From positions 1,198,001 to 1,262,000 of the forward strand of contig NZ_CP066059.1 in the NCBI RefSeq assembly GCF_016127915.1: a stretch of DNA of 64,000 nucleotides, read 5' to 3'. This stretch comes from Streptococcus oralis. Its GTDB lineage: Bacteria; Bacillota; Bacilli; Lactobacillales; Streptococcaceae. Positions 1-7,621 of this stretch are shown one piece after another (position 1 is the first letter of the stretch; every line of letters starts with the position of its first letter). Under the pieces are notes generated by a model. The model searched no databases. It was given only the letters and a program-made list of their open reading frames with translations, and was not told the origin of the DNA. A program made the position numbers and the translations under genes.

Positions 1-1
1 G

Positions 2-88
2 ATTGATAATAAGCTGGGTTTGTCAGAAAGTCAAGCTAAGCAAATCAAAAAATTGAGAGAATTATCTGCGATTCGCTATGGTTACTGA
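2..88 (+). CDS. C-terminal end of an unidentified protein (partial)
   Basis: An open frame runs in from the left edge and stops with TGA at 86-88. The 28 visible residues (ending LRELSAIRYGY) are charged and probably helical. The gene begins outside the window, so nothing can be said about its function. Coding status is inferred only from the open frame and its position upstream of trhO. Confidence 0.35.
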   Translation: MDNKLGLSESQAKQIKKLRELSAIRYGY

Positions 89-219
89 TGAAGTGCAGTG
101 ATAGGTCTCTCTATATAATTTCCGGTCAAATAAATTGCATTCGTTTTCCCAAGTGGGTATACTAGTATAGTTGAATGAAAAATTCTGAGAATTTAAGAAT
201 AGAAAAGAGAACAAATCTT

Positions 220-1206
220 ATGGCAAAAGATATTCGTGTCTTACTTTACTACCTTTATACTCCAATTGAAAACGCAGAGCAATTTGCGGCAGATCACTTG
301 GCTTTCTGTAAATCAATCGGTCTCAAAGGCCGTATCCTCGTCGCTGACGAGGGGATTAACGGGACTGTTTCAGGTGACTACGAAACAACTCAAAAATACA
401 TGGACTATGTTCACAGCCTCCCAGGAATGGAAGACCTCTGGTTCAAGATTGACGAAGAAAATGAACAAGCCTTCAAGAAGATGTTTGTTCGCTACAAGAA
501 AGAAATTGTTCACCTTGGTTTGGAAGACAACGACTTTGACAACGACATCAACCCACTTGAGACAACAGGTGCATACTTGTCTCCAAAAGAGTTTAAAGAA
601 GCCCTTCTTGACGAAGATACAGTTGTCCTTGACACACGTAACGATTATGAGTACGACCTAGGACACTTCCGTGGGGCTATCCGGCCAGACATCCGCAACT
701 TCCGTGAGTTGCCACAATGGGTTCGTGACAACAAGGAAAAATTCATGGACAAGCGTGTCGTGGTTTACTGTACAGGTGGAGTTCGCTGTGAGAAATTCTC
801 AGGCTGGATGGTCCGTGAAGGCTACAAAGATGTCGGCCAATTGCACGGAGGAATCGCAACTTACGGTAAAGATCCAGAAGTTCAAGGTGAGCTTTGGGAT
901 GGGAAAATGTACGTCTTTGACGAGCGTATCGCAGTCGATGTCAACCATGTTAACCCAACCATCGTAGGGAAAGACTGGTTTGATGGAACACCATGTGAAC
1001 GTTATGTCAACTGTGGAAATCCCTTCTGTAACCGTCGTATCCTAACATCAGAAGAAAATGAAGACAAGTATCTCCGTGGATGCTCACACGAGTGCCGTGT
1101 TCACCCACGAAACCGCTATGTTTCAGAAAATGAATTGACACAAGCAGAAGTAATCGAGCGTCTAGCTGTAATCGGTGAAAGCTTGGATCAAGTCGCTACA
1201 GTATAA
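220..1206 (+). CDS. trhO: tRNA uridine(34) hydroxylase, rhodanese family (TrhO/UPF0176)
   Basis: This 328-residue protein belongs to the UPF0176 rhodanese family, whose E. coli member TrhO makes 5-hydroxyuridine at the wobble position of tRNA. Residues 1-100 form the acylphosphatase-like N-terminal domain. A rhodanese domain follows, with the active loop CTGGVRC at 184-190 (Cys184 catalytic). The C-terminus holds a cluster of cysteines (CERYVNC, CNRR, CSHEC) typical of the Gram-positive form. An upstream TTG/ATG-rich extension to 175 is open, but the ATG at 220 gives the family's usual length and start MAKDIRV. A terminator follows directly, so it looks monocistronic. Confidence 0.92.
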   Translation: MAKDIRVLLYYLYTPIENAEQFAADHLAFCKSIGLKGRILVADEGINGTVSGDYETTQKYMDYVHSLPGMEDLWFKIDEENEQAFKKMFVRYKKEIVHLGLEDNDFDNDINPLETTGAYLSPKEFKEALLDEDTVVLDTRNDYEYDLGHFRGAIRPDIRNFRELPQWVRDNKEKFMDKRVVVYCTGGVRCEKFSGWMVREGYKDVGQLHGGIATYGKDPEVQGELWDGKMYVFDERIAVDVNHVNPTIVGKDWFDGTPCERYVNCGNPFCNRRILTSEENEDKYLRGCSHECRVHPRNRYVSENELTQAEVIERLAVIGESLDQVATV

Positions 1207-1208
1207 AG

Positions 1209-1237
1209 CAAACAGCCCTCAGGGGCTGTTTTTCTAT
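1209..1237 (+). terminator. Intrinsic terminator of trhO
   Basis: The arms AACAGCCC and GGGGCTGTT form a GC-rich hairpin, followed by a T tract, immediately after the trhO stop codon. Confidence 0.85.
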
Positions 1238-1326
1238 GCTTTTTATCTAAAAATCTAAAATTTGTTTCTGTATCTTTCAGGAAAATAGGGTATACTATAT
1301 GTAAACGATTTCAAAGGAGGCCGGTT

Positions 1327-2187
1327 ATGGCGAAAACATTTTTTATCCCAAATAAAGAAAGCATTCTAGGACAACAGGAGGTCTTGACTGCCAAGTCCAT
1401 CTTGTCCTTGGTGGAGGGTTTGGAGTCGCATAGCTATGATGCCGTCTATCTCCGTCAGCCCCTCAATCGTCTCGAATACATGGAGTGTGGGATTGTAGGC
1501 CAGTCGCAATTTCTCTTCAAGGTGAACTATGCGGATAGTCGAAAAGGCTATCAAGTGGTGATTCCTGACTTCATTACTAGAGCGGACTGGGAGATTGTAG
1601 AAGCTCTCCTCCAAGCCCTATCGAGCAAGTTGGGGCAAGCGGTAGAAGGGCTAGAAGGGTTTGACTTTGAAGCTTATTTCCGACAAACGGTCAAGCATTA
1701 TCTAGCTGACAAAGTGGCTCGTCTAGTATACTGCCAAGGGCTCTTATCCCCTATCTATCTCAACAAGGAATACCTCGAGAGCTTTTTGGCTGAGGATGGA
1801 TTGGCACGTTTTGAAGATCTAGTCAAGAAGGTTCAAGGCTCTGATGCCTACCTTGCCAGTGTGAAATTTTACCCGGATGCTCAAGGCAAGGTGCACGGTA
1901 TCTATCACCTAGCCCAGGGAGTCAAGACGATTTTACCTAAGGAGCCCTTTGTGCCAGCACCCTATACCGAGCAGCTAGCAGGCAAGGAGCTTATTTGGGA
2001 GATTGACCTAGTGACGATTTCTGGTGATGGCTCAAAAGCAGAAGACTATGAAGCCATCGCTCGCTTGGATTATGCAAAATTCCTAGAGTCACTACCAGAA
2101 GCATTTTACCAGCAATTAGATGCTAATCAACTAGCAGTACAAGCCATTTTGGGAAAAGATTTTGAAGAATTGGCAAGCATCGAGTAG
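1327..2187 (+). CDS. DUF4299-type conserved streptococcal protein
   Basis: This soluble 286-residue protein starts MAKTFFIPNKESILGQQEV, behind a strong AAAGGAGG site at 1313-1320. There is no signal peptide or membrane segment. The length and N-terminus match what I recall of DUF4299, a family of unknown function largely confined to streptococci; that assignment is from memory. It stands alone between two terminators, in the same position as in related genomes. No catalytic motif is recognisable. Confidence 0.75.
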   Translation: MAKTFFIPNKESILGQQEVLTAKSILSLVEGLESHSYDAVYLRQPLNRLEYMECGIVGQSQFLFKVNYADSRKGYQVVIPDFITRADWEIVEALLQALSSKLGQAVEGLEGFDFEAYFRQTVKHYLADKVARLVYCQGLLSPIYLNKEYLESFLAEDGLARFEDLVKKVQGSDAYLASVKFYPDAQGKVHGIYHLAQGVKTILPKEPFVPAPYTEQLAGKELIWEIDLVTISGDGSKAEDYEAIARLDYAKFLESLPEAFYQQLDANQLAVQAILGKDFEELASIE

Positions 2188-2211
2188 GTCTTGTTTAAAA
2201 AAGAGTAAGCA

Positions 2212-2249
2212 TAAAAATCCCTGTCATTAACAAATGGCAGGGATTTTGG
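2212..2249. terminator. Bidirectional terminator between convergent genes
   Basis: A 15-bp stem (AAAATCCCTGTCATT with AATGGCAGGGATTTT, one G-T pair) with A and T runs on both sides separates two convergent genes, so it can serve either strand. Confidence 0.85.
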
Positions 2250-3212
2250 TTAAAAGAATGTCAGGATGCGAAGGTAGTCTACTGTCAGCGCGAGCTCTGC
2301 AATGAAGAAGGGTAAGAGAATAGCACCATCAAGTAAGACAGCTAGCAAGAAACGATAAAATGGGTCAAGGTTGCTGGTTTTACTTGGCTTGCTAATCACA
2401 AAGAGATTTCCAAGGGCAAAGATGGCCATGCTTAGAAGAGTGAGGATGCCAGCAAATCGTAAGCCACCAAAGAGTGCAAAGAAACTTGCTAGAGCTGTTA
2501 GGACAAGTGGGATAGCAAAGAGTCGGCTGTAACGATCGCAAGCTTCTTGGAATGTGAAGTCGCTCTCCTGATCCAGCACACGTCGGACAGTAAAGCCTCC
2601 CAAAATGATAGAAAAGTAAAATAGAGCGCTAGCGACTAAGATAGAAAGTCCAGCAAAGAGATTTAAAGGAGGGAGCTGGTTAGGTAAACTATTGGCAATA
2701 GATGCCATATAGCCATAGTAGAGGTGCTTGATATGATAGATACTAAAGAAAAGATTAATAGAAGACAGCAAAGTGAGCAGGCCAAAGACACTGTAACGAT
2801 GCTTTTGGTCCGTAGTCTTGCTGGCAGTTGGTTCTTGGATAGCATCCAGTAGCCAAGTCCAAAACAGTGCGATTTCTTCTTTGAATCGAGCAGTTTTACG
2901 AGGGTCAATATCTGGGATATAGGGGCTTTCTAAAGCCTTGCTGAGGATACTTTTCTCTTTTGCAGGGGTTTCTGGCTTGTGTTCCTCTTCAGCTTTCCCT
3001 TCTCCCTCTTCCTTGGTTTGGGCTTCCTCAATCATTTCGGGAGCTTCCTCCTCATGTATTTCTAACTCTTTAGGTGAGACAGAAGTTTCTTCGCTTACTT
3101 GTGGTTCAGTTTCCACAGTTTCCGAAGTCTCTGGCTCGTTGGGCTGGATTTCTGATTTTGGCTGAGGTGATTTCTTCTCAAGATCGGCACTTTCAAACCA
3201 TTCTTGTGTCAT
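2250..3212 (-). CDS. Membrane protein with acidic N-terminal tail
   Basis: This is a 320-residue protein. Residues 1 to about 100 are a low-complexity cytoplasmic tail rich in Glu, Pro, Ser and Lys. After a short linker, about five hydrophobic segments follow (for example VFGLLTLLSSINLFFSIY and a C-terminal pair ending at LRILTFF). The ATG at 3212 was chosen because AGGAGG lies just upstream, while the longer frame to 3278 has no such site. A homologue sits in the same place in pneumococcus as a conserved protein of unknown function. The acidic tail might be a docking region, but this is only a guess. Confidence 0.75.
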   Translation of the reverse strand: MTQEWFESADLEKKSPQPKSEIQPNEPETSETVETEPQVSEETSVSPKELEIHEEEAPEMIEEAQTKEEGEGKAEEEHKPETPAKEKSILSKALESPYIPDIDPRKTARFKEEIALFWTWLLDAIQEPTASKTTDQKHRYSVFGLLTLLSSINLFFSIYHIKHLYYGYMASIANSLPNQLPPLNLFAGLSILVASALFYFSIILGGFTVRRVLDQESDFTFQEACDRYSRLFAIPLVLTALASFFALFGGLRFAGILTLLSMAIFALGNLFVISKPSKTSNLDPFYRFLLAVLLDGAILLPFFIAELALTVDYLRILTFF

Positions 3213-3274
3213 GGTGGAACCTCCTTTTTTTATGGTCGTTTCTATCTTTAGCCTAGCAGATGAAAGCGTTTTTG

Positions 3275-4204
3275 TCAATGGTTTCTAGACGAAGCAGAGT
3301 GCTCTTCTTTAGGTAGGTAGATATCTTGGTTGGCTTTTGCAATGAGTAGATCTTTGATATCTGCTTTTTCAGTTTTATAAGGGTTGGCAAGTTGATTCTC
3401 TTTTTGTCCACGATGTTCTTCTTTGGGTTTATGATAGATACCACCATGCTGAGAAGAAAGATCTAGATTGATACGGTCAGTCTCTTTCTGGGAGAGAATG
3501 AGGTTTAGAGTGGAATGGGCCTCTAGCTCAACCTTGCCGTGGACCTTGATATTCTCAGCATAGATGTGTTCCCTTTCCGTCTTGACCTGGCTATCTGTAA
3601 ATTCGGTATCAAAGATATTGATGATATGAGGTGTCGTTAGTGTACTATTCTTGATAGAGCTTTCTGTTATTCTTAAGAGGTAGCCTTTTGTTTTGATTGT
3701 CGCATTTTCAAGATTGGCTTGACGAATATTGGTTTGTCCACGATTGGCTGAGACGGTGATCGCTTGCAGCCTTCTTCCTTTGGGGAGGGAGAGAATGACT
3801 TCGTCAAAACGGTGAGAATAATTGCTGGCAATACGAAGTAGGCCTTCGATTCCTGAACCTAGAAAGCGATGTTGGGAGGCTTGTTTGTCAGTGACGCTCA
3901 GTGTTTTGTCACTCATGCCAGTAGTCAGATCGTGACGACCAGACACGGAAGGATGATAGGTGATATGGATCTTGTCATCTACAGACTCTGTGATGGTTAG
4001 GCTATGTTCTTCAAGGGTCAAATCAAGTTTTTCCACTTCACTTCCAAAGGTAACTTCTTCGATACGATTGTCATAGACGGGGTCTTTTGACATGGCGAGT
4101 AAACTTTGAATACCATTGGACTGGGCACCTACAATAATCATGATAAAACCAAGGATCGTGGAAACCACACCAAAGATGAGAAATCCTTTTGTCAATTTAC
4201 GCAT
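3275..4204 (-). CDS. DUF4097 beta-repeat protein, membrane anchored
   Basis: This 309-residue protein is the last gene of the PadR operon. Residues 5-28 form an N-terminal membrane anchor (FLIFGVVSTILGFIMIIVG). The rest is the repeated short-strand pattern of DUF4097 (putative auto-transporter-like beta helix), probably outside the cell. The ATG at 4204 is preceded by GAGGTG and overlaps the end of the DUF1700 gene by 8 bases, indicating coupled translation. PadR-DUF1700-DUF4097 trios are common in Firmicutes and are often linked to envelope stress; that role is inferred from the family, not shown here. Confidence 0.8.
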   Translation of the reverse strand: MRKLTKGFLIFGVVSTILGFIMIIVGAQSNGIQSLLAMSKDPVYDNRIEEVTFGSEVEKLDLTLEEHSLTITESVDDKIHITYHPSVSGRHDLTTGMSDKTLSVTDKQASQHRFLGSGIEGLLRIASNYSHRFDEVILSLPKGRRLQAITVSANRGQTNIRQANLENATIKTKGYLLRITESSIKNSTLTTPHIINIFDTEFTDSQVKTEREHIYAENIKVHGKVELEAHSTLNLILSQKETDRINLDLSSQHGGIYHKPKEEHRGQKENQLANPYKTEKADIKDLLIAKANQDIYLPKEEHSASSRNH

Positions 4205-4790
4205 GTCTGTCACCTCTCTTTCCTTTTTTAAGAATCCATTGCACCAAGCGGACGACCAGGAGGCCAAAGAAACGAGCTACATAGGAGATGCCCAGTAGAA
4301 CAAGAGAAGAAGCACCGATAGAAAGCAAACCAGCCCCAAAAATTAAGATAAAGGCAGATTTGGCTTCGACCAGAACACTAAAGCTCTCTACGATAAAGAC
4401 TCCGCCCAGCAGGATACCCGTCACAGAGATGGTGAAAAAGGCTAGAATGACAGAGACAGCCGCGATAAAAAGCCCGATAATGGTTAAGATAATTGCAATT
4501 CCAACAGGGATTCCGATAGGGGCTGCTAGTAAGGCCAAGAGTGCAATGTGCAGCAGTTGGCGGTCATTCTTTTGAGCAGGTGCCTCATTGACTTTTTTAT
4601 CAAGAAGATCAGAGAGGACATCATGAGCTGCTTCTTTTGGTGTTCCTAGACTGGCAATAAGCTCCTCTTCGCCCTCAGGGCCGGCATCGTCAAATAGTTC
4701 CTTAAAGTAGTCCATAGCTTCGATGCGGTCAGCTTCAGGCAGTTTATGGAGATAGGTTTCTAACTGAGTCAGATAGTCAGTTCTTGTCAT
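4197..4790 (-). CDS. DUF1700 (HAAS-domain) membrane protein
   Basis: This is a 197-residue protein. Residues 1-70 are the helical HAAS/DUF1700 domain (LETYLHKLPEADRIEAMDYF, then LIASLGTPKEAAHDV). About four membrane helices follow from residue 80 to the end. It overlaps the upstream padR gene by 14 bases and the downstream DUF4097 gene by 8. In this family the soluble domain is thought to link the PadR-controlled operon to the membrane. Its molecular activity is unknown. Confidence 0.85.
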   Translation of the reverse strand: MTRTDYLTQLETYLHKLPEADRIEAMDYFKELFDDAGPEGEEELIASLGTPKEAAHDVLSDLLDKKVNEAPAQKNDRQLLHIALLALLAAPIGIPVGIAIILTIIGLFIAAVSVILAFFTISVTGILLGGVFIVESFSVLVEAKSAFILIFGAGLLSIGASSLVLLGISYVARFFGLLVVRLVQWILKKGKRGDRHA

Positions 4791-5103
4791 GGCGGATACT
4801 CCCTTCTATGATGCCGTTGACGGTGTCGGTATAGAGCGTCCACTCTTCCTTTAGAGTAACGAGCTGCTCTACGCCCCGATTGGTCAAGGAGTAGTATTTG
4901 CGCATACGCCCCTGAAACTCTCTAGAGTAGGTGGTCAGAAAGCCACTGGCTTCCAATTTTTTGAGAATGGGGTAGAGCGTAGATTCTTTGATATTGGCGA
5001 TGAGCTTAATGGTTTGACTAATCTCATAACCATAAGAATCCCCCTGCTCCAGTACAGCCAAGATGAGAAACTCAATCAAGGCAGAGGATGTTGGGAAGTA
5101 CAT
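4777..5103 (-). CDS. PadR-family transcriptional regulator
   Basis: This 108-residue winged-helix repressor shows the family landmarks: YGYEISQTIK in helix 2, ESTLYPILKKLEASGFLTTY as recognition helix and wing entry, and a short C-terminal dimerisation helix. It is of the small PadR-s2 type. It heads a three-gene leftward operon and most likely represses it. Two AT-rich palindromic words in its upstream region are candidate operators. An AGGAGG site lies just upstream of the ATG. Confidence 0.9.
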   Translation of the reverse strand: MYFPTSSALIEFLILAVLEQGDSYGYEISQTIKLIANIKESTLYPILKKLEASGFLTTYSREFQGRMRKYYSLTNRGVEQLVTLKEEWTLYTDTVNGIIEGSIRHDKN

Positions 5104-5122
5104 GGGAAACCTCCTTTATATT

Positions 5123-5142
5123 ATATAAAAATTTTATATATA
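5123..5142. promoter_or_regulatory. Candidate PadR operator 1
   Basis: ATATAAAA-A-TTTTATAT is a perfect 8+1+8 palindrome at 5123-5139, 20 bases upstream of the padR start. It lies within a 16-base word, AAAAATTTTATATATA, that recurs once upstream. Position and symmetry suggest autoregulation by PadR. Confidence 0.5.
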
Positions 5143-5196
5143 CTCTTTTCAAATATATTGTATCTCAAGTTGAAAGCCCTGTCAAGAAATATGTGT

Positions 5197-5212
5197 AAAA
5201 ATTTTATATATA
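5197..5212. promoter_or_regulatory. Candidate PadR operator 2
   Basis: This is an exact second copy of AAAAATTTTATATATA, 70 bp from the first copy at 5127-5142. Both are on the same strand. It sits next to the terminator of the retron gene. Confidence 0.45.
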
Positions 5213-5240
5213 AAAAACTCCTAGTAAAAACTAGAAGTTT
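5213..5240 (-). terminator. Terminator of the retron gene
   Basis: Read leftward, AACTTCTAG and CTAGGAGTT pair (one G-U) and are followed by a T run. It lies 60 bases past the stop codon of the reverse transcriptase and separates it from the padR operon. Confidence 0.7.
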
Positions 5241-5302
5241 AAAGGATATGATGGTAACATCAGTTGTTTCAAACAAACCTATATTTTAAAGATAAGCTAG
5301 AA

Positions 5303-7282
5303 TCATGATGTATAATCTAGGATATTATCTCTTATGCCGTCTAGCAAAGGGATAAACTCAGTAAAATCGAATTCTTTATAATTTTTCAGAACATACTTTG
5401 AAAAAATATCCTTTCCATAATGATTAGCACCACCACCTTTGGAGAATGTCTTTCCTTTTAAAATAGGTGATGGATTACAAGACAATAGTAGATCTTCGAT
5501 ATCAGAGGAGTTACCGTTATTCATGTGAGGCATTAAAGGTGTCGCCATGACATACAAACTATCTTTCTTTGTAATCTTATAAAAAGATGTACCTCTAACT
5601 TGACCAAGATTATTGCTACTAACATTTAAATCTGTAGCATGATTAAAAAATTTAAAAAGAGGATTACCTGATGGCTCATTATCAAATAAAAATATAGTTG
5701 GATTTTTTGGTTCTCTTGAAGTTAAATGGGAAAAAAACTCCATATAATTAGGATATAGTTCCTTATAGATTTTCTTTCCATCATTTTTTGCAGGAAATTT
5801 TTGATTAAAAAAATTTGCGGGTATTTGATTAGAAAAATAATTATACCAATACTTGAGACCTTCTCCCCCTTCTGGGATATTAAACAGGTATTCCACAGTA
5901 TTACTACGATTTAGAAATTCAATTTTAAATATAAAATCATCACCATCTTTTTCAATAAGTTTTGGATAATTCTTATATAGTTTTTTTAAGGCTGCTTTAA
6001 TATATAGAGGATCTGTCTTCCCTTCTGTAACAATCATAGGTCTATCATTTCCAAAAAAATATCTATAAAATAAGAATTTTTTATATTCTTTTTCTTTAGA
6101 ATTAAATAAGCACATATAAACTTCTTTTTCATTTTCTGAGATACTATAGAACTCTTTAGGTAAATTATAAGTATTATGTTTTTTATTATAGAATAATTCT
6201 TTTCGTAAATTTTTATTATAAAAGATATACTTCCAAAAATATTTTGATTCAGATTTTTTTGATGAGTTTCTGCCTAATAAATATTTTTGTGAATCCAGAT
6301 TATTTTGTATCAGGGACTTTTCATAAAGTAAGTAGTTGTTGTATTGATCTATTTGAAAAATAAAAGCAAAGCGTCCCGTTAGTTGATTGATCGTTCCTGG
6401 TTTCTTATCTATTTCAAAAGCTCCATCTTTGTATAATTGAAAGGCCATTGCACGAGTATTTTTTACGTACTCTCTTTTTACATTTATCTTCTTGTTGACA
6501 ACTAGTCCAGTAACTTCTTGGCGTTGCATGTTATTACTTAACCGTGTTTTTTTAGGATTGATTTCAAAACCAGATGAGATGATTACCTCCTCTAATTCAG
6601 TTAAAAAGTTATCTAACTCTTTGCTTGCTCTCAGCTTATTAGAGTTTAGTTCACAATTTGTCGAAAAAGTCATATCATCGGCATATCTAGAATATGTAAA
6701 ACGATATTTTTTAGCAATTTTGACAATCCGATAATCTAAAATTCTAGTAATTAAATTTGTGATGATGGGAGAAGAAGGGGCTCCTTGTGGTAACTTACCT
6801 TGGTAACATGCAATTTGAGCAATTACTGTAGCAATTTCTGGTGAAACAGCAAAATCTCTATCTTTTATAAAGAAGCCTCTTACTCTTCCAAAATTAAAAG
6901 AATCAAAAAAGTTTTTCAAGTCAATGTTCAGAATGTATTTCTTGTTTCGATGCATCTGAGAGTTGGTAATAATGCTTTTCCCCTTTTCAAATGCATGAGA
7001 CAGTACAGGTGTTTTAAAGTTCTTGTCCTTAGATTTAGATTCTATGCTTTCAAGGTAACATTCCCACAAAACATTAGACAATTTTTTCTGAAGGAACTTC
7101 AACTCTTTTTGGGGAGCATGTATAACTCTTTCTCCACCATTCTTTTTAGGAATAACAATTGGCGGTTCATATAGGTTATCGGTTGTTATGTTGTATAACA
7201 AATGGTTAATGTATCTGGCGTTTTTAAAACCAAGAAGTTTTGCAAAGTCATCCTTGGTTTTTAATTGATTTAATTTAGTCAT
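5303..7282 (-). CDS. Retron reverse transcriptase fused to a TOPRIM domain (Ec67/Eco2-like)
   Basis: This 659-residue fusion combines a retron RT (about residues 1-320) with a C-terminal TOPRIM effector. RT marks: a region-X NAxxH equivalent, NSQMH, at 107-111; the first catalytic Asp in NIDLKNFF (121); FGRVRGFF at 131-138; QGAPSSP at 166-172; YADD at 200-203; the region-Y VTG at 257-259. TOPRIM marks: TEGKTD with Glu420, and FDNEPSG with Asp534 and Glu536, where DxD is usual. Retrons make an RNA-linked DNA and act in anti-phage abortive infection; Ec67 (retron Eco2) has the same RT-TOPRIM layout. The ATG at 7282 follows AAGGA; a longer open frame to 7372 would run through the candidate ncRNA. 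The gene is AT-rich compared with its neighbours, suggesting transfer. Confidence 0.9.
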   Translation of the reverse strand: MTKLNQLKTKDDFAKLLGFKNARYINHLLYNITTDNLYEPPIVIPKKNGGERVIHAPQKELKFLQKKLSNVLWECYLESIESKSKDKNFKTPVLSHAFEKGKSIITNSQMHRNKKYILNIDLKNFFDSFNFGRVRGFFIKDRDFAVSPEIATVIAQIACYQGKLPQGAPSSPIITNLITRILDYRIVKIAKKYRFTYSRYADDMTFSTNCELNSNKLRASKELDNFLTELEEVIISSGFEINPKKTRLSNNMQRQEVTGLVVNKKINVKREYVKNTRAMAFQLYKDGAFEIDKKPGTINQLTGRFAFIFQIDQYNNYLLYEKSLIQNNLDSQKYLLGRNSSKKSESKYFWKYIFYNKNLRKELFYNKKHNTYNLPKEFYSISENEKEVYMCLFNSKEKEYKKFLFYRYFFGNDRPMIVTEGKTDPLYIKAALKKLYKNYPKLIEKDGDDFIFKIEFLNRSNTVEYLFNIPEGGEGLKYWYNYFSNQIPANFFNQKFPAKNDGKKIYKELYPNYMEFFSHLTSREPKNPTIFLFDNEPSGNPLFKFFNHATDLNVSSNNLGQVRGTSFYKITKKDSLYVMATPLMPHMNNGNSSDIEDLLLSCNPSPILKGKTFSKGGGANHYGKDIFSKYVLKNYKEFDFTEFIPLLDGIRDNILDYTS

Positions 7283-7303
7283 TATCTTATCCTTAATAAA
7301 AAA

Positions 7304-7489
7304 GCGCATGAAAACTCTTATGCGAACGACAGTATAGAAACCTTCCTTCAGCAGAGATAAAACATACTGCAACTTTTTCCAGAAGAAATCTAATTGCCTT
7401 AGTTTTGGGATTACTGGAGTGAGCTGAACACTCTAGTAACATTTTTGTTAATACTTGCGAACACACAAGTCAAAAATCTAATCATACGC
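7304..7489 (-). ncRNA. Candidate retron msr-msd RNA
   Basis: This 186-nt segment lies directly upstream of the RT on the same strand. The ends pair: GCGTATGA (7489-7482) with TCATGCGC (7311-7304), 8 bp with one G-U, as expected for the a1/a2 helix. TTAG follows a1, like the branching-G context in retron Ec86. Inside are a 5-bp hairpin (7453-7470), a 12-bp stem with one mismatch (7410-7440) as msr hairpins, and a CAGTAT/ATACTG stem (7330-7369) that could belong to the msd. The 3' end is 21 nt before the RT start. The boundaries are inferred from pairing only. Confidence 0.7.
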
Positions 7490-7495
7490 AAACAT

Positions 7496-7504
7496 ATTCT
7501 ATCA
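7496..7504 (-). promoter_or_regulatory. Extended -10 promoter of the retron
   Basis: Read leftward, TGATAGAAT is an extended -10 box (TGnTAtAAT). Transcription would begin about 7 bases on, at 7489, which is the first base of the proposed a1 arm. At a 17-base spacing the -35 hexamer is a poor TAGATT. Confidence 0.6.
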
Positions 7505-7518
7505 CAAAACAAGATATT

Positions 7519-7549
7519 AATCTAGTTTTAAGGTGTATTAAACTAGATT
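7519..7549. repeat. Perfect 10-bp inverted repeat upstream of the retron
   Basis: AATCTAGTTT (7519-7528) pairs with AAACTAGATT (7540-7549) across an 11-base loop. On the + strand it is followed by TTTGT, so it may be a terminator or an operator. It covers the -35 region of the retron promoter. Confidence 0.6.
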
Positions 7550-7561
7550 TTTGTATGGACC

Positions 7562-7588
7562 AAAAAAACCAGACAGAGTCTGGCTTTG
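7562..7588 (-). terminator. Terminator of the MFS transporter gene
   Basis: CCAGAC and GTCTGG form a short perfect stem with a 3-base loop. Leftward it is followed by a run of seven T. It lies about 35 bases after the MFS stop. Confidence 0.8.
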
Positions 7589-7621
7589 CATTGTTTATAT
7601 CTGAGAAGTATTTTAGAAAAA

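Noticed and set aside
175-219. Longer trhO start at 175 (343 residues)
   Set aside because: The extra 15 residues are not part of the family, and the ATG at 220 gives the standard start and length.
7283-7372. N-terminal extension of the reverse transcriptase to 7372
   Set aside because: It overlaps the candidate retron RNA, lacks a ribosome-binding site, and the ATG at 7282 has AAGGA at the right distance.
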